Part shown: positions 1 to 7,674 of the stretch, in pieces
Layout: each line of letters opens with the position of its first letter
How positions within the stretch are numbered: the first letter of the stretch is position 1
DNA from: Dehalococcoidia bacterium
GTDB lineage: Bacteria; Chloroflexota; Dehalococcoidia; Bin125
NCBI GenBank assembly: GCA_022822855.1
Contig: JAJDYG010000014.1
Location: 1-44,141 of the forward strand
Direction of reading: 5' to 3'
Length of the DNA: 44,141 bases
The notes under the pieces: model-generated
Told to the model about the DNA's origin: nothing
Seen by the model: only the letters and a program-made list of their open reading frames with translations
The model's database searches: none
Translations under genes and position numbers: made by a program

Positions 1-661
1 GGTTGAGGGTGCGAGATGGCGACGGCGGGGCGCGTTCACGAGGAGACTGGGGTTGTTGCTGAGGCGGGCGGTGGCGCCCTGGCGGAGGTGGGTGCTCTGG
101 GCACCGTGTCAAGCACGGGTCATCGGACGGGGAAGGTTGAGGGTGCCGGATGGCGACGGCGGCACGCGTTTGCGAGGAGACTGGAGTCGTTGGTGAGGCG
201 GACGGTGGCGCCCTGGCGGAGGTGGGTGCTCTGGGCCCCGTGTCAAGCACGGGGCATCGGAAGGTGAAGTGGGGGCTGCGGGATGTCGACGGCGGGACGC
301 GCTTGCGAGGAGACTGGGATTGTTGATGAGGCGGACGGTGGCGCCCTGGCGGAGGTGGGTGCTCTGGGCCCCGTGTCAAGCACGGGGCATCGGACGGGGA
401 AGGTTGAGGGTGCGGGATGGCGACGGCGGGACGCGTTTGCGAGGAGACTGGGGTCGTTGGTGAGGCGGACGGTGGCGCCCTGGCAGAGGTGGGTGCTCTG
501 GGCCCCGTGTCAAGCACGGGGCATCGGACGGGCAAGGCTGAGGGTGCGGGATGGTGACGGCGGGAGGCGTTTGCGAGGAGACTGGGGTTGTTGCTGAGAC
601 GGACGGTGGCGCCCTGGCGGTGGTGGGTGCTCTGGGCCCCGTGTCAAGCACGGGGCATCGG
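1..661. repeat. Tandem array of five ~134-bp units, each with a hairpin
   Basis: Five head-to-tail units begin near 1, 135, 263, 402 and 536. Each contains an 8-bp stem, 5-nt loop palindrome of the form GCCCCGTG-TCAAG-CACGGGGC at 101-120, 235-255, 368-388, 502-522 and 636-656; the first copy is degenerate and the other four are perfect. Hairpin spacing is 134, 133, 134 and 134 bp. The spacing is not a multiple of three and internal indels shift frame, so the short open frames here are not credible genes. The array runs off the left edge, so its true copy number is unknown. It lies just downstream of ruvA. No protein-coding or RNA gene is recognised. Confidence 0.9.
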
Positions 662-677
662 AAAGGGGGGCGGGGTT

Positions 678-1331
678 CTAGGGGGCGGAGCCGATGTGTT
701 CCAGGACGGCTCGGAGGAGGTCTTCGGTTGTTTCCGGCGGTTGCAGGTCGGGCGCTCCGAGCACGGCGGCGATCCAGCGGTCGGCGTCTCGGCGGGTGTA
801 GCCGAGTCCAAGGAGGGCTTCGGCTGCGTCGGCGGCGATCTGGTCGGTCGCTCTGATGGGGCGCCGGGCTTGCGTGTCGAAGCCTTCGTCGACGAGCATC
901 GCTTCCTCGACGACCTTGCCCTTGAGATCGGCGATGATGCGGTCGGCCTGCCTGCCTCCGATGCCGGGGAGTTGCATCAGGGTGCGGCGATCTTCAGCCT
1001 CAATGGCCTGGGCGATGGTTGAGACCGAGGCAGCCAAGGCCTGTTGCGCCTTGGCGACGCCCATCTGGGGGACGCCGATCAGCTTGCGGAAGAAGTCGCG
1101 CTCAGTCTGGCGGAGGAATCCGATGAGCACGGGCACCGGCGCGCGGTCGGGGACGTGGTAGTGGGTGAAGAGGTCGAGGACTTCCGGTCGATGGTATTCG
1201 AGGGCAAGCCAGACGGCGGTCGGCAGGCGGACCTCGTAGACGAGGCCTCCGGCCTCGGAGCCGGTGTCGATCTCAACGCTCTGCGACTCGTCGTGCCAGT
1301 CGACCGCGCGGCCGCGGATGCGGGAGATCAC
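678..1331 (-). CDS. ruvA: Holliday junction branch migration protein RuvA
   Basis: RuvA binds four-way DNA junctions as a tetramer and loads the RuvB motor for branch migration during recombinational repair. The 217-aa protein has the usual three parts: an N-terminal OB-fold (about residues 1-65), a central helix-hairpin-helix region with LPGIGGRQADRII near residue 120, and a C-terminal RuvB-binding helical domain (AADAAEALLGLGYTRRDAD). Length is normal for the family. The start is GTG and its bases overlap the ruvC stop in a GTGA arrangement, implying translational coupling. ruvB, which often follows, is not present; a tandem repeat array lies there instead. High confidence in identity. Confidence 0.95.
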   Translation of the reverse strand: MISRIRGRAVDWHDESQSVEIDTGSEAGGLVYEVRLPTAVWLALEYHRPEVLDLFTHYHVPDRAPVPVLIGFLRQTERDFFRKLIGVPQMGVAKAQQALAASVSTIAQAIEAEDRRTLMQLPGIGGRQADRIIADLKGKVVEEAMLVDEGFDTQARRPIRATDQIAADAAEALLGLGYTRRDADRWIAAVLGAPDLQPPETTEDLLRAVLEHIGSAP

Positions 1332-1822
1332 AGGATCTCCAGCTTCTCTTCGATTGGCGTCATCAAATGGTGGCAGAAGGCGATGGCGAGGGCGTCGGCG
1401 GCATCGGCCGGCGCGTCGAGGTCTGCGAGGCCGAGTCGGGCGATCAGGGCTTGCTTGACGGCTGCTTTGTCGGCGGAGCCCAGCCCGGTGACGGCTTCCT
1501 TGACCTGCCTGGGCGGGTATTCGTGGACGGCGACGCCGAAGGCGGCGGCGGCGATCATCGCGGCGGCCTGAGCCTGTCCGAGGGTGACGGCGGTCTTGAC
1601 GTTTCGGTGGTTGAAGGGGCGCTCGACGGCGACAGAGTCGGGTCGGTGGCGTTCGATGAGTTCCTTGACGCGCCAGTTGATGTTGTTCAGTCGGTCGGAG
1701 AGTGGACCTTCGGGCGGGCGAATCGTGCCCCAGCGCAGACCGGCTGCGCCGTCGGGGGCTATCTCAAGCAGGCCCCAGCCTGTTGCATTGAGGCCGGGGT
1801 CGATGCCGAGGATTCGGGTCAT
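1328..1822 (-). CDS. ruvC: Crossover junction endodeoxyribonuclease RuvC
   Basis: RuvC resolves Holliday junctions by paired nicks on a RuvAB-bound junction. The 164-aa sequence has the RNase H-like fold signature and all four acidic catalytic residues: D8 in GIDPG, E67 in VERPF, and D140 and D143 in ADAADALAIA. The length is typical (E. coli 173 aa). The ATG start has no Shine-Dalgarno sequence; instead TAAACT lies 6 nt upstream, consistent with leaderless transcription from an internal promoter of the long minus-strand block. The stop overlaps the GTG of ruvA. Lies downstream of yebC across a gap of 122 bp that holds a palindromic repeat. Confidence 0.96.
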   Translation of the reverse strand: MTRILGIDPGLNATGWGLLEIAPDGAAGLRWGTIRPPEGPLSDRLNNINWRVKELIERHRPDSVAVERPFNHRNVKTAVTLGQAQAAAMIAAAAFGVAVHEYPPRQVKEAVTGLGSADKAAVKQALIARLGLADLDAPADAADALAIAFCHHLMTPIEEKLEIL

Positions 1823-1828
1823 GCTGCG

Positions 1829-1834
1829 AGTTTA
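1829..1834 (-). promoter_or_regulatory. -10-like box for leaderless ruvC
   Basis: On the minus strand TAAACT is followed by 6 nt and then the ruvC ATG. This places the predicted transcription start at or next to the start codon. No good -35 box is seen 16-18 nt further upstream, so the call rests on the -10 spacing and on the same arrangement at other genes in this window. Confidence 0.45.
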
Positions 1835-1890
1835 GGGCGTACGGTGTCCGACCTCGACGCACTGGCCGGAACGGTCGTCGCCGGCGCGCG

Positions 1891-1937
1891 CCCCTCTGCC
1901 GTCGGTATCTCCTCCCGCCTCGCGAGGGGAGAGAGGA
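1891..1937. repeat. Dispersed palindromic repeat, family A, copy 1
   Basis: Intergenic element starting CCCCTCTGCC..CGGTATCTCC and ending in a GGGGAGAGAGGA segment that can pair back to the CTCC part. Closely similar elements occur at 20943-20989 and, inverted, at 40862-40910. It sits between yebC and ruvC. Such elements resemble bacterial REP/BIME repeats in size and structure. Confidence 0.7.
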
Positions 1938-1944
1938 GGAGGTT

Positions 1945-2691
<747 letters not shown>

Positions 2692-2731
2692 CCTCGAACT
2701 CCTGTACGGGTAAGTCCTCGAGCTGGGGTAC

Positions 2732-3520
2732 TCAGTCTATCGCGCCATCAAGCAGCGCGCCCGGGTCGCCGATCACGCCGACTGCGTCGTTGAGCTTGGT
2801 GTGGAAGGTGAGGTCGTTGTGCAAGGGCGTGACGGTGACGGCCCCCTCGATGATCGCGGCGACATCGGTGTCAGGAGCGACGGTAGCGTCGGGGCGCAGG
2901 ACGAGCTGCCTGCGGGTCGCGCCCTGCTCGTCGGTGCGGTCGATGACGCGGGACGGTGAGACGTCGGCGACTCGCGCGACGCGAATGCCGTTGAAGTCCT
3001 GGATCGGCAGGTTGGGCGCGTTGACGTTGAGGAACTGAATCTGGCCGCTTTCGAGCAATCGACGTGCGATGCGTGCGGCGATGACGGCGGCGTCTTGGAG
3101 GTGGTCGTCGTCGAAGGACCAGAGCGAGGCGGCGACGCTGGGCAGGTTTCTCAGATAGCCCTGCATGGCGGCCATCACGGTGCCTGAGTGGAGGATGTCG
3201 CGTCCGACGTTGGGTCCTGGATTGACGCCGGAAACCACCATGTCGATGTGGCGCGGGGCGAGGTGCCGGATGCCGTGGAGGACGGCGTCGGTCGGGGTGC
3301 CGTTGACCTGGAATGCGTCGACGCCGGGCAGCCGGGAGAACGCTCGCTCGGTTTCGAGATCCTGGCGCAGGGTGAAGGCCGCGGACATACCGGACTGGTT
3401 GAAGGCAGGGGCGACGACGAGCACGTCGGCGAAGTCGTACACGGCCTCGGCCAGATGCCAGAGGCCGGGGGCTTCGATGCCGTCGTCGTTGGTAGCCAGG
3501 ACGAGGGGTCGTTCGGTCAT
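2732..3520 (-). CDS. surE: 5'/3'-nucleotidase SurE
   Basis: SurE is a divalent-metal-dependent phosphatase that removes phosphate from nucleoside 5'- and 3'-monophosphates and can act on short polyphosphate. The 262-aa protein carries the metal-binding motif TNDDG (D12, D13), S43 in NQSGMS, and N100 in SGVNPGPN, which together form the usual metal site. Length is standard. It starts 12 bp downstream of the P1-peptidase stop on the same strand, so co-transcription is likely. A TACGCT box lies 6 nt before the ATG, which could add a leaderless internal promoter, but this overlaps the intercistronic gap and is weak evidence. Confidence 0.94.
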   Translation of the reverse strand: MTERPLVLATNDDGIEAPGLWHLAEAVYDFADVLVVAPAFNQSGMSAAFTLRQDLETERAFSRLPGVDAFQVNGTPTDAVLHGIRHLAPRHIDMVVSGVNPGPNVGRDILHSGTVMAAMQGYLRNLPSVAASLWSFDDDHLQDAAVIAARIARRLLESGQIQFLNVNAPNLPIQDFNGIRVARVADVSPSRVIDRTDEQGATRRQLVLRPDATVAPDTDVAAIIEGAVTVTPLHNDLTFHTKLNDAVGVIGDPGALLDGAID

Positions 3521-3532
3521 GGCGGGAGCGTA

Positions 3533-4585
3533 TCAGCCGCTCTGTTGAGCAGGCGACGTCCACTCCGCGACCGAGGGGACTCCGGCCAACGATGAGGCCT
3601 CGCGGACACTTCGCAGGGTTGCTGCGGCGACGGCCTCGGCTGCCATGGTTCCGGTCAATGTGAGCAATGCGGGGATGCTGGTGACGTCGATGTCGCCGGT
3701 GGAGAGGGTGAAGATGGTGTCTCCATCGCCGGGGGTGAAGACGGGGTCGATGGTTCTCGCGAGGCCGGCGGCGCCCATGATCGAGAGTCGCTTGGCGGTT
3801 CCCTTGTGCAGCTTGGCGTTGGTGGCGATCACGGCGAGCGTGGTGTTGGCGCCTGCAGTATCGCTGCTGAAGTTTGGGCGCGATTGTTGGAGTTCTTCGA
3901 ACTCGGCGATCGAGCGATTGAGTAGTGCCTGAGAGGAACGGGACATCTTTGCGTGCTGCTCGCCGCGGGATCCGGCGACCAGTGTGCCGGACGAGGGATC
4001 GACGATGTCGCCGACAGAGTTGGTCGCGACGATGGCTCCGACGATCAGGCCGGACTCGTGGACCAGGGATGCCGTTCCGACACCGCCTTTGATCAACCCG
4101 CCGGGGCGACCGGCCTTGGCGACTGTGCAGCCGGTTCCGACTCCGACGGAGCCCTGTTGCACGGGTCCGTGGGATGCCGTCGACGCTGCGGTGTAGCCGC
4201 TGTCGCCGTTGGGGTGTACGGCGTCGCCGATCATGAGGTCGAAGACGACCGCGCCCATCGCGAGCGGCAACGGGGCCAGATCGGGCACCAGGGGCAGTCC
4301 GACCCCGGACTCCTTCAGGTAGCGCCGCACGCCTTCGGCGGCGTCGAGGCCGATCGTGCTTCCGCCGGTGAGCAGGACGGCATGTATCTCCTGAATGGCG
4401 TTCTCGGCGACGGCGAGGTCGGTGTCGAGCGTTCCCGGTGCTCCGCCGGGCTGGAACACGCCGGGGGTTGCGCCGGCGCGAGCGAGGACGACCGTGCAGC
4501 CGGTGGCGTGCTCAAGGTCGGTGTAGTGGCCGACTTCGATGCCGGGGACATCGGTGATCGCGTCGTGTGGGCCCGGTTCAGCCAT
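3533..4585 (-). CDS. P1 family (S58, DmpA/NylC-type) self-processing peptidase
   Basis: Members of peptidase family S58/P1 are N-terminal nucleophile hydrolases that cut themselves into two chains and then hydrolyse amides such as beta-peptides, D-amino acid amides or 6-aminohexanoate oligomers. The 350-aa sequence has the family glycine-rich core (TGGSTIGLDAAEGVRRYL, VGTGCTVAK, GGVGTAS) and a predicted cleavage site GAN|TTLAVIATNA, giving T248 as new N-terminal nucleophile. A threonine after asparagine matches NylC-type enzymes better than DmpA, which uses serine after glycine. It follows the nitrilase by only 5 bp and precedes surE by 12 bp. The natural substrate cannot be inferred. Confidence 0.9.
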   Translation of the reverse strand: MAEPGPHDAITDVPGIEVGHYTDLEHATGCTVVLARAGATPGVFQPGGAPGTLDTDLAVAENAIQEIHAVLLTGGSTIGLDAAEGVRRYLKESGVGLPLVPDLAPLPLAMGAVVFDLMIGDAVHPNGDSGYTAASTASHGPVQQGSVGVGTGCTVAKAGRPGGLIKGGVGTASLVHESGLIVGAIVATNSVGDIVDPSSGTLVAGSRGEQHAKMSRSSQALLNRSIAEFEELQQSRPNFSSDTAGANTTLAVIATNAKLHKGTAKRLSIMGAAGLARTIDPVFTPGDGDTIFTLSTGDIDVTSIPALLTLTGTMAAEAVAAATLRSVREASSLAGVPSVAEWTSPAQQSG

Positions 4586-4590
4586 CGGAG

Positions 4591-5508
4591 TCAGTCATCG
4601 ATTTGCACGGGCGGCTTGGGTCGCTTGTCCCAGTGGAGCTGGAACACGTCGGAACGTGCGTAGTGTCCGGCTGAATCGACCCAGCGCTTGGACTCGATCG
4701 TCGATTCGAGGTCGATTTCCGCGTAGATGATCGTCTCTTGGTCGGTGACCGGCTCGACCAGGTACTTGCCGCCGGGCGCGATGATCGCGGAGCCGCCCGA
4801 GGCGTGCCAGAAGGGTTCCTCGCCCAGGGGGGTTCCAGCGGGCAGTAACTCGGGCGACATGGTCTCGCGGGCGACGATCACGTAACAGGCGTTCTCGTAG
4901 GCGAGATGGCGGGTGGCGGCGTCGATGACTGGGTGCAACTGCTCCCAGCCGGGCCAGACGGAGGCGTGGACCTGGATGCCGAGGGTCGAGAGTGCGTAGC
5001 GAGCGGGCGCCATCTGGTGCTCGTAGCAGATCAGACCGCCCAGTCGACCGACTTCGGTGTCGTAGACGTCGAGGTCGGAGCCGTCGCCGTAGCCCCAGAT
5101 CAGGCGCTCGGAGAGAGTCGGCACGAGCTTGCGATGCTTGCCGAGCAAGGCGCCATCGGGCCCGACATAGGCGAGGGTGTTGTAGATCGTGCCGGCGTGC
5201 GGTTCTCGCTCGTTCACCCCGATGACGACGTGGGCGTTGGCGTCTGCGGCGGCCTGTGCGATCCGGTCCCATTCCGGTCCGGGGATGGCGATGCTGTTCT
5301 GGAAGGTGTGCTGGTACAGGGTCGAGAAGGCCGCACGGATGGCCGACTGGCTGTGGTAGTAGGGGTAGGAGGGAATCCAGGTCTCGGGGAAGACGATGAG
5401 GCCCGCGCCTTCGCGGCCGGCTTCCTCGATGGCGGCGACCGCCTTGTCGACTCCCTGTTCGCGGGTGAGTCCGGGAGCGCGTTGGACGGCGGCGGCGAGA
5501 TAGGACAT
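4591..5508 (-). CDS. Carbon-nitrogen hydrolase, nitrilase branch
   Basis: Nitrilase-superfamily enzyme, predicted to hydrolyse a nitrile to acid plus ammonia, or an amide. From the start MSYLAAAVQRAP it is 305 aa and carries the Glu-Lys-Cys catalytic triad: E42 in FPETWIPSY, K127 in KHRKLVPT and C161 in GLICYEHQMAPARY. Flanking sequence (VHASVWPGWEQ, HLAYENACYVI) resembles true nitrilases rather than amidases or carbamoylases. The residue after the nucleophile is Tyr where most nitrilases have Trp (CWE). An upstream in-frame ATG at 5637 exists but lies inside the SDR gene and adds a non-conserved, low-complexity leader, so 5508 is preferred. Gap to the SDR is 13 bp. Confidence 0.9.
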   Translation of the reverse strand: MSYLAAAVQRAPGLTREQGVDKAVAAIEEAGREGAGLIVFPETWIPSYPYYHSQSAIRAAFSTLYQHTFQNSIAIPGPEWDRIAQAAADANAHVVIGVNEREPHAGTIYNTLAYVGPDGALLGKHRKLVPTLSERLIWGYGDGSDLDVYDTEVGRLGGLICYEHQMAPARYALSTLGIQVHASVWPGWEQLHPVIDAATRHLAYENACYVIVARETMSPELLPAGTPLGEEPFWHASGGSAIIAPGGKYLVEPVTDQETIIYAEIDLESTIESKRWVDSAGHYARSDVFQLHWDKRPKPPVQIDD

Positions 5509-5521
5509 GGGTTGGTCCGTT

Positions 5522-6310
5522 TCAGCGAGGATCGAGTGACCAGAGGCCGTAGCCGCCGGTGACGGGAACGACCGTGCCGGTGATATAGCTGGCCGCGTCG
5601 GAGAGGAGGAAGGCGACCGCGCCGGCGACCTCATCATCTGCGCCGAGACGACGCATCGCAGTGTGGGCCTCGACGCGCTCCCGGTACCAGCCGGGCATTG
5701 GCTCAGTCAGTGGGGTGTCGATGAATGCAGGCGCGACGCAGTTGACTCGTAACGGAGCGGTAAGCGAGTGCGACCATTCGGCCGCGAGCGTCTTGGTCAT
5801 CGCTTCGACGGCGGCTCGGGTCATCGAATAGGCGGCCTGTCTCGGCAGTCCGTACTCCGCGCCGACGCTGGAGATGGTGACGATCGATCCCCCCCGTTCC
5901 GCGTCGATCAGGCGGGCGGCGAAGTTTCGAGTGAGAAAAAACGTACCTCGCTGGTTGATGTTCTGGATGTGGTCGTAGTCCTCGGGCGTGATCCGTTCGC
6001 CTCGCTGGAGGATCGGGGAAATGCCGGCCACGTTGACCAGGCCGGTCAGCGGGCCGATCGTGTCTTCGACATCGTCGAGCAGGGACTCGTGATCTTCGAT
6101 GGCCGCGACATCGGCGCGGAAGGCCCAAGCCTGGTCTCCATTGTCGCGGATACCCTGAGCGACTTCCTCGACCTGAGCAACAGTTCTGGCGGTGACCGCC
6201 ACCTTGGCGCCCATCTGGGCGATGAGCTCGGCGGCGGCTCGGCCGATCCCGCGTCCCGCTCCGGAGACGAGCACAACCTGACCATCGAGGCTGAAGGGGG
6301 ACTGGCTCAT
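5522..6310 (-). CDS. Short-chain dehydrogenase/reductase with YxxxR active site
   Basis: Classical-length SDR (262 aa) predicted to oxidise or reduce a hydroxyl/keto group with NAD(P). It has the cofactor motif SGAGRGIG (residues 16-23), NVAG at 93-96, the catalytic Ser near 148 in ISSVG, and Y161 in AAYSMTR. The expected catalytic Lys four residues after Tyr is replaced by Arg (R165), read directly from the DNA (TAT TCG ATG ACC CGA on the minus strand). The C-terminal VTGGYGLW is typical of SDRs. Shine-Dalgarno GGGAGG lies 8 nt before the ATG. It heads a tight SDR-nitrilase-P1 peptidase cluster. Substrate unknown; activity may be altered by the substitution. Confidence 0.9.
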   Translation of the reverse strand: MSQSPFSLDGQVVLVSGAGRGIGRAAAELIAQMGAKVAVTARTVAQVEEVAQGIRDNGDQAWAFRADVAAIEDHESLLDDVEDTIGPLTGLVNVAGISPILQRGERITPEDYDHIQNINQRGTFFLTRNFAARLIDAERGGSIVTISSVGAEYGLPRQAAYSMTRAAVEAMTKTLAAEWSHSLTAPLRVNCVAPAFIDTPLTEPMPGWYRERVEAHTAMRRLGADDEVAGAVAFLLSDAASYITGTVVPVTGGYGLWSLDPR

Positions 6311-6345
6311 GCTCGTTGCCTCCCAGACATTGCTTCAGATAACGC

Positions 6346-7242
6346 TCAGGATCGTCCTGGTTGTGGATCCTCGAGCGCGACGGTGTCGCGGACGTGAAGA
6401 TACAGCCAGATCAGGTCTCGGGCCGCGGCGGTGATCTTGTCGATGGCGTCGATGAAGACCTCCAACTGCGGTTCATGCACGGCGAGAGTGTGAGTGAGCA
6501 GTACTCGACGGCGCTGATTGAGCACGACGAGCGCGACCTGGTCGGGATTCATCGCGCGGTCGGGCAGCCAGTCCATCTTGTGGGTCAGTGCCGTGGATTG
6601 TTTGAGTCCGTCGGCCAGTTCGAGCAGCACGCCCTGGTCGACCTTCTGCACGCGCTCGATGCCGTTGGAGATTGCGAGGACGGCCCCGGCGAACTGGCGC
6701 CATTCCTTCTTGGGGATGTCGCCGCGTGCGGCGTCAACGTCGGCGAGTGTGGGCAATTGGAGGTCGCGCAGCAGCTCGTCGGAAGTGCGGCCGGCGGTGA
6801 GGATGCGGAAGGCCGCGACCGATGGCGCGCTGAGCTCGAAGTCGGTGAAGGTGGTCAGCAGCGGTTGCTCGTGCCGACGGCGCAGGGCGACGTAGAGCGC
6901 CATCAGTTCCTGCGCGGCGTTGAGGTACTCCTCGACGATGCGCATGCCGATCACCTTGCGGTCGTCGGGATCGGCGAGGGCCTGGGAGCGGAACAGCGCC
7001 TCGGCCACCGTGCGGTGGGCTTTGGCCCCGAACCGGGCGTAGTTGTCAAGGAAGGCGATCTCGACCGCTTCGAGCGAGCGATCCCAACAGGGAGCGCAGA
7101 CGCGGGTGCGCGGGTCGGAGTGGGCGAGATCGAATTCGTCGCCGCAGTCCTCGCAGTTGGCGATGGCGATGTCGTGGCGACCGTCGGAGTCGGCACGGTA
7201 GGGCTGACGGGGATAGGGCTCGGAAGGTTGCTGCCTAGTCAT
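6346..7242 (-). CDS. Unknown helical protein with N-terminal four-cysteine zinc finger
   Basis: A 298-aa protein I do not recognise. The N-terminus contains CEDCGDEF and, about 18 residues on, CAPC, a CxxC-CxxC pattern typical of a treble-clef or zinc-ribbon metal site at about residues 30-51. The remainder is rich in predicted amphipathic helices with many charged residues, no membrane segment and no signal peptide. It ends with DTVALEDPQPGRS. The ATG is the only reasonable start; there is no clear Shine-Dalgarno sequence. It lies between the small coiled-coil protein and the SDR on the minus strand. Codon use and composition look native. A nucleic-acid or protein-interaction role is possible but not shown. 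Confidence 0.7.
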   Translation of the reverse strand: MTRQQPSEPYPRQPYRADSDGRHDIAIANCEDCGDEFDLAHSDPRTRVCAPCWDRSLEAVEIAFLDNYARFGAKAHRTVAEALFRSQALADPDDRKVIGMRIVEEYLNAAQELMALYVALRRRHEQPLLTTFTDFELSAPSVAAFRILTAGRTSDELLRDLQLPTLADVDAARGDIPKKEWRQFAGAVLAISNGIERVQKVDQGVLLELADGLKQSTALTHKMDWLPDRAMNPDQVALVVLNQRRRVLLTHTLAVHEPQLEVFIDAIDKITAAARDLIWLYLHVRDTVALEDPQPGRS

Positions 7243-7293
7243 CTCCGCTTGAGGGTACCGCGAGCGATCATCCCTGGCGCGGGGACCGAGGGC

Positions 7294-7650
7294 TCAGAGC
7301 CTAGTCAGCAGCACTACCAGAACTGCGCTCATCAGGCCGAGGATTGCGGGCCCAAACACCGCGAGCATCCACTTCAGCAATCGCATTTCGGCCTTGAGCG
7401 CGGCAACATCTTCGCGCAACTGAATGACCTGCCCCCAGACGCGTGAGAACTCATCGTGCATCCCTACGCGCAGCTCTTTGAGATCGGCCTTTGAGGCGAG
7501 CACCAGCAGCATTCGATCCACCACCCGCTCAAGCGCTCTTCTGGTCGCTCGCGCCTGGGCGGGCGGAACGTCGTCGTTGAGCAGGTCCTGCTCGTAGTCC
7601 GCGTAGGCGGACTCGGGGACAGGAGATTGAGATTGTGGCTCTGTGACCAT
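7294..7650 (-). CDS. Small coiled-coil protein with C-terminal membrane anchor
   Basis: A 118-aa protein of unknown function. Residues 30-92 carry heptad-like hydrophobic spacing (ATRRALERVVDRMLLVL; LREDVAALKAEMRLLKWML), predicting a coiled coil, and the C-terminus (GPAILGLMSAVLVVLLTRL) is a single transmembrane helix, so it is probably a tail-anchored membrane protein with its coil in the cytoplasm. The layout resembles DUF1640/CCDC90-like small proteins. Shine-Dalgarno AAGGA lies 9 nt before the ATG. It lies 24 bp downstream of mutM on the same strand. Confidence 0.72.
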   Translation of the reverse strand: MVTEPQSQSPVPESAYADYEQDLLNDDVPPAQARATRRALERVVDRMLLVLASKADLKELRVGMHDEFSRVWGQVIQLREDVAALKAEMRLLKWMLAVFGPAILGLMSAVLVVLLTRL

Positions 7651-7674
7651 GCGATTCGTCCTTGGAGTGCGATT

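Noticed and set aside
376..651. Short open frames in the tandem repeat array
   Set aside because: Period of ~134 bp is not a multiple of three and internal indels shift the frame between units, so no single frame is maintained.
1..661. Possible CRISPR array at the left edge
   Set aside because: Units are 134 bp of nearly identical sequence with no variable spacers of 30-40 bp; also no cas genes nearby.
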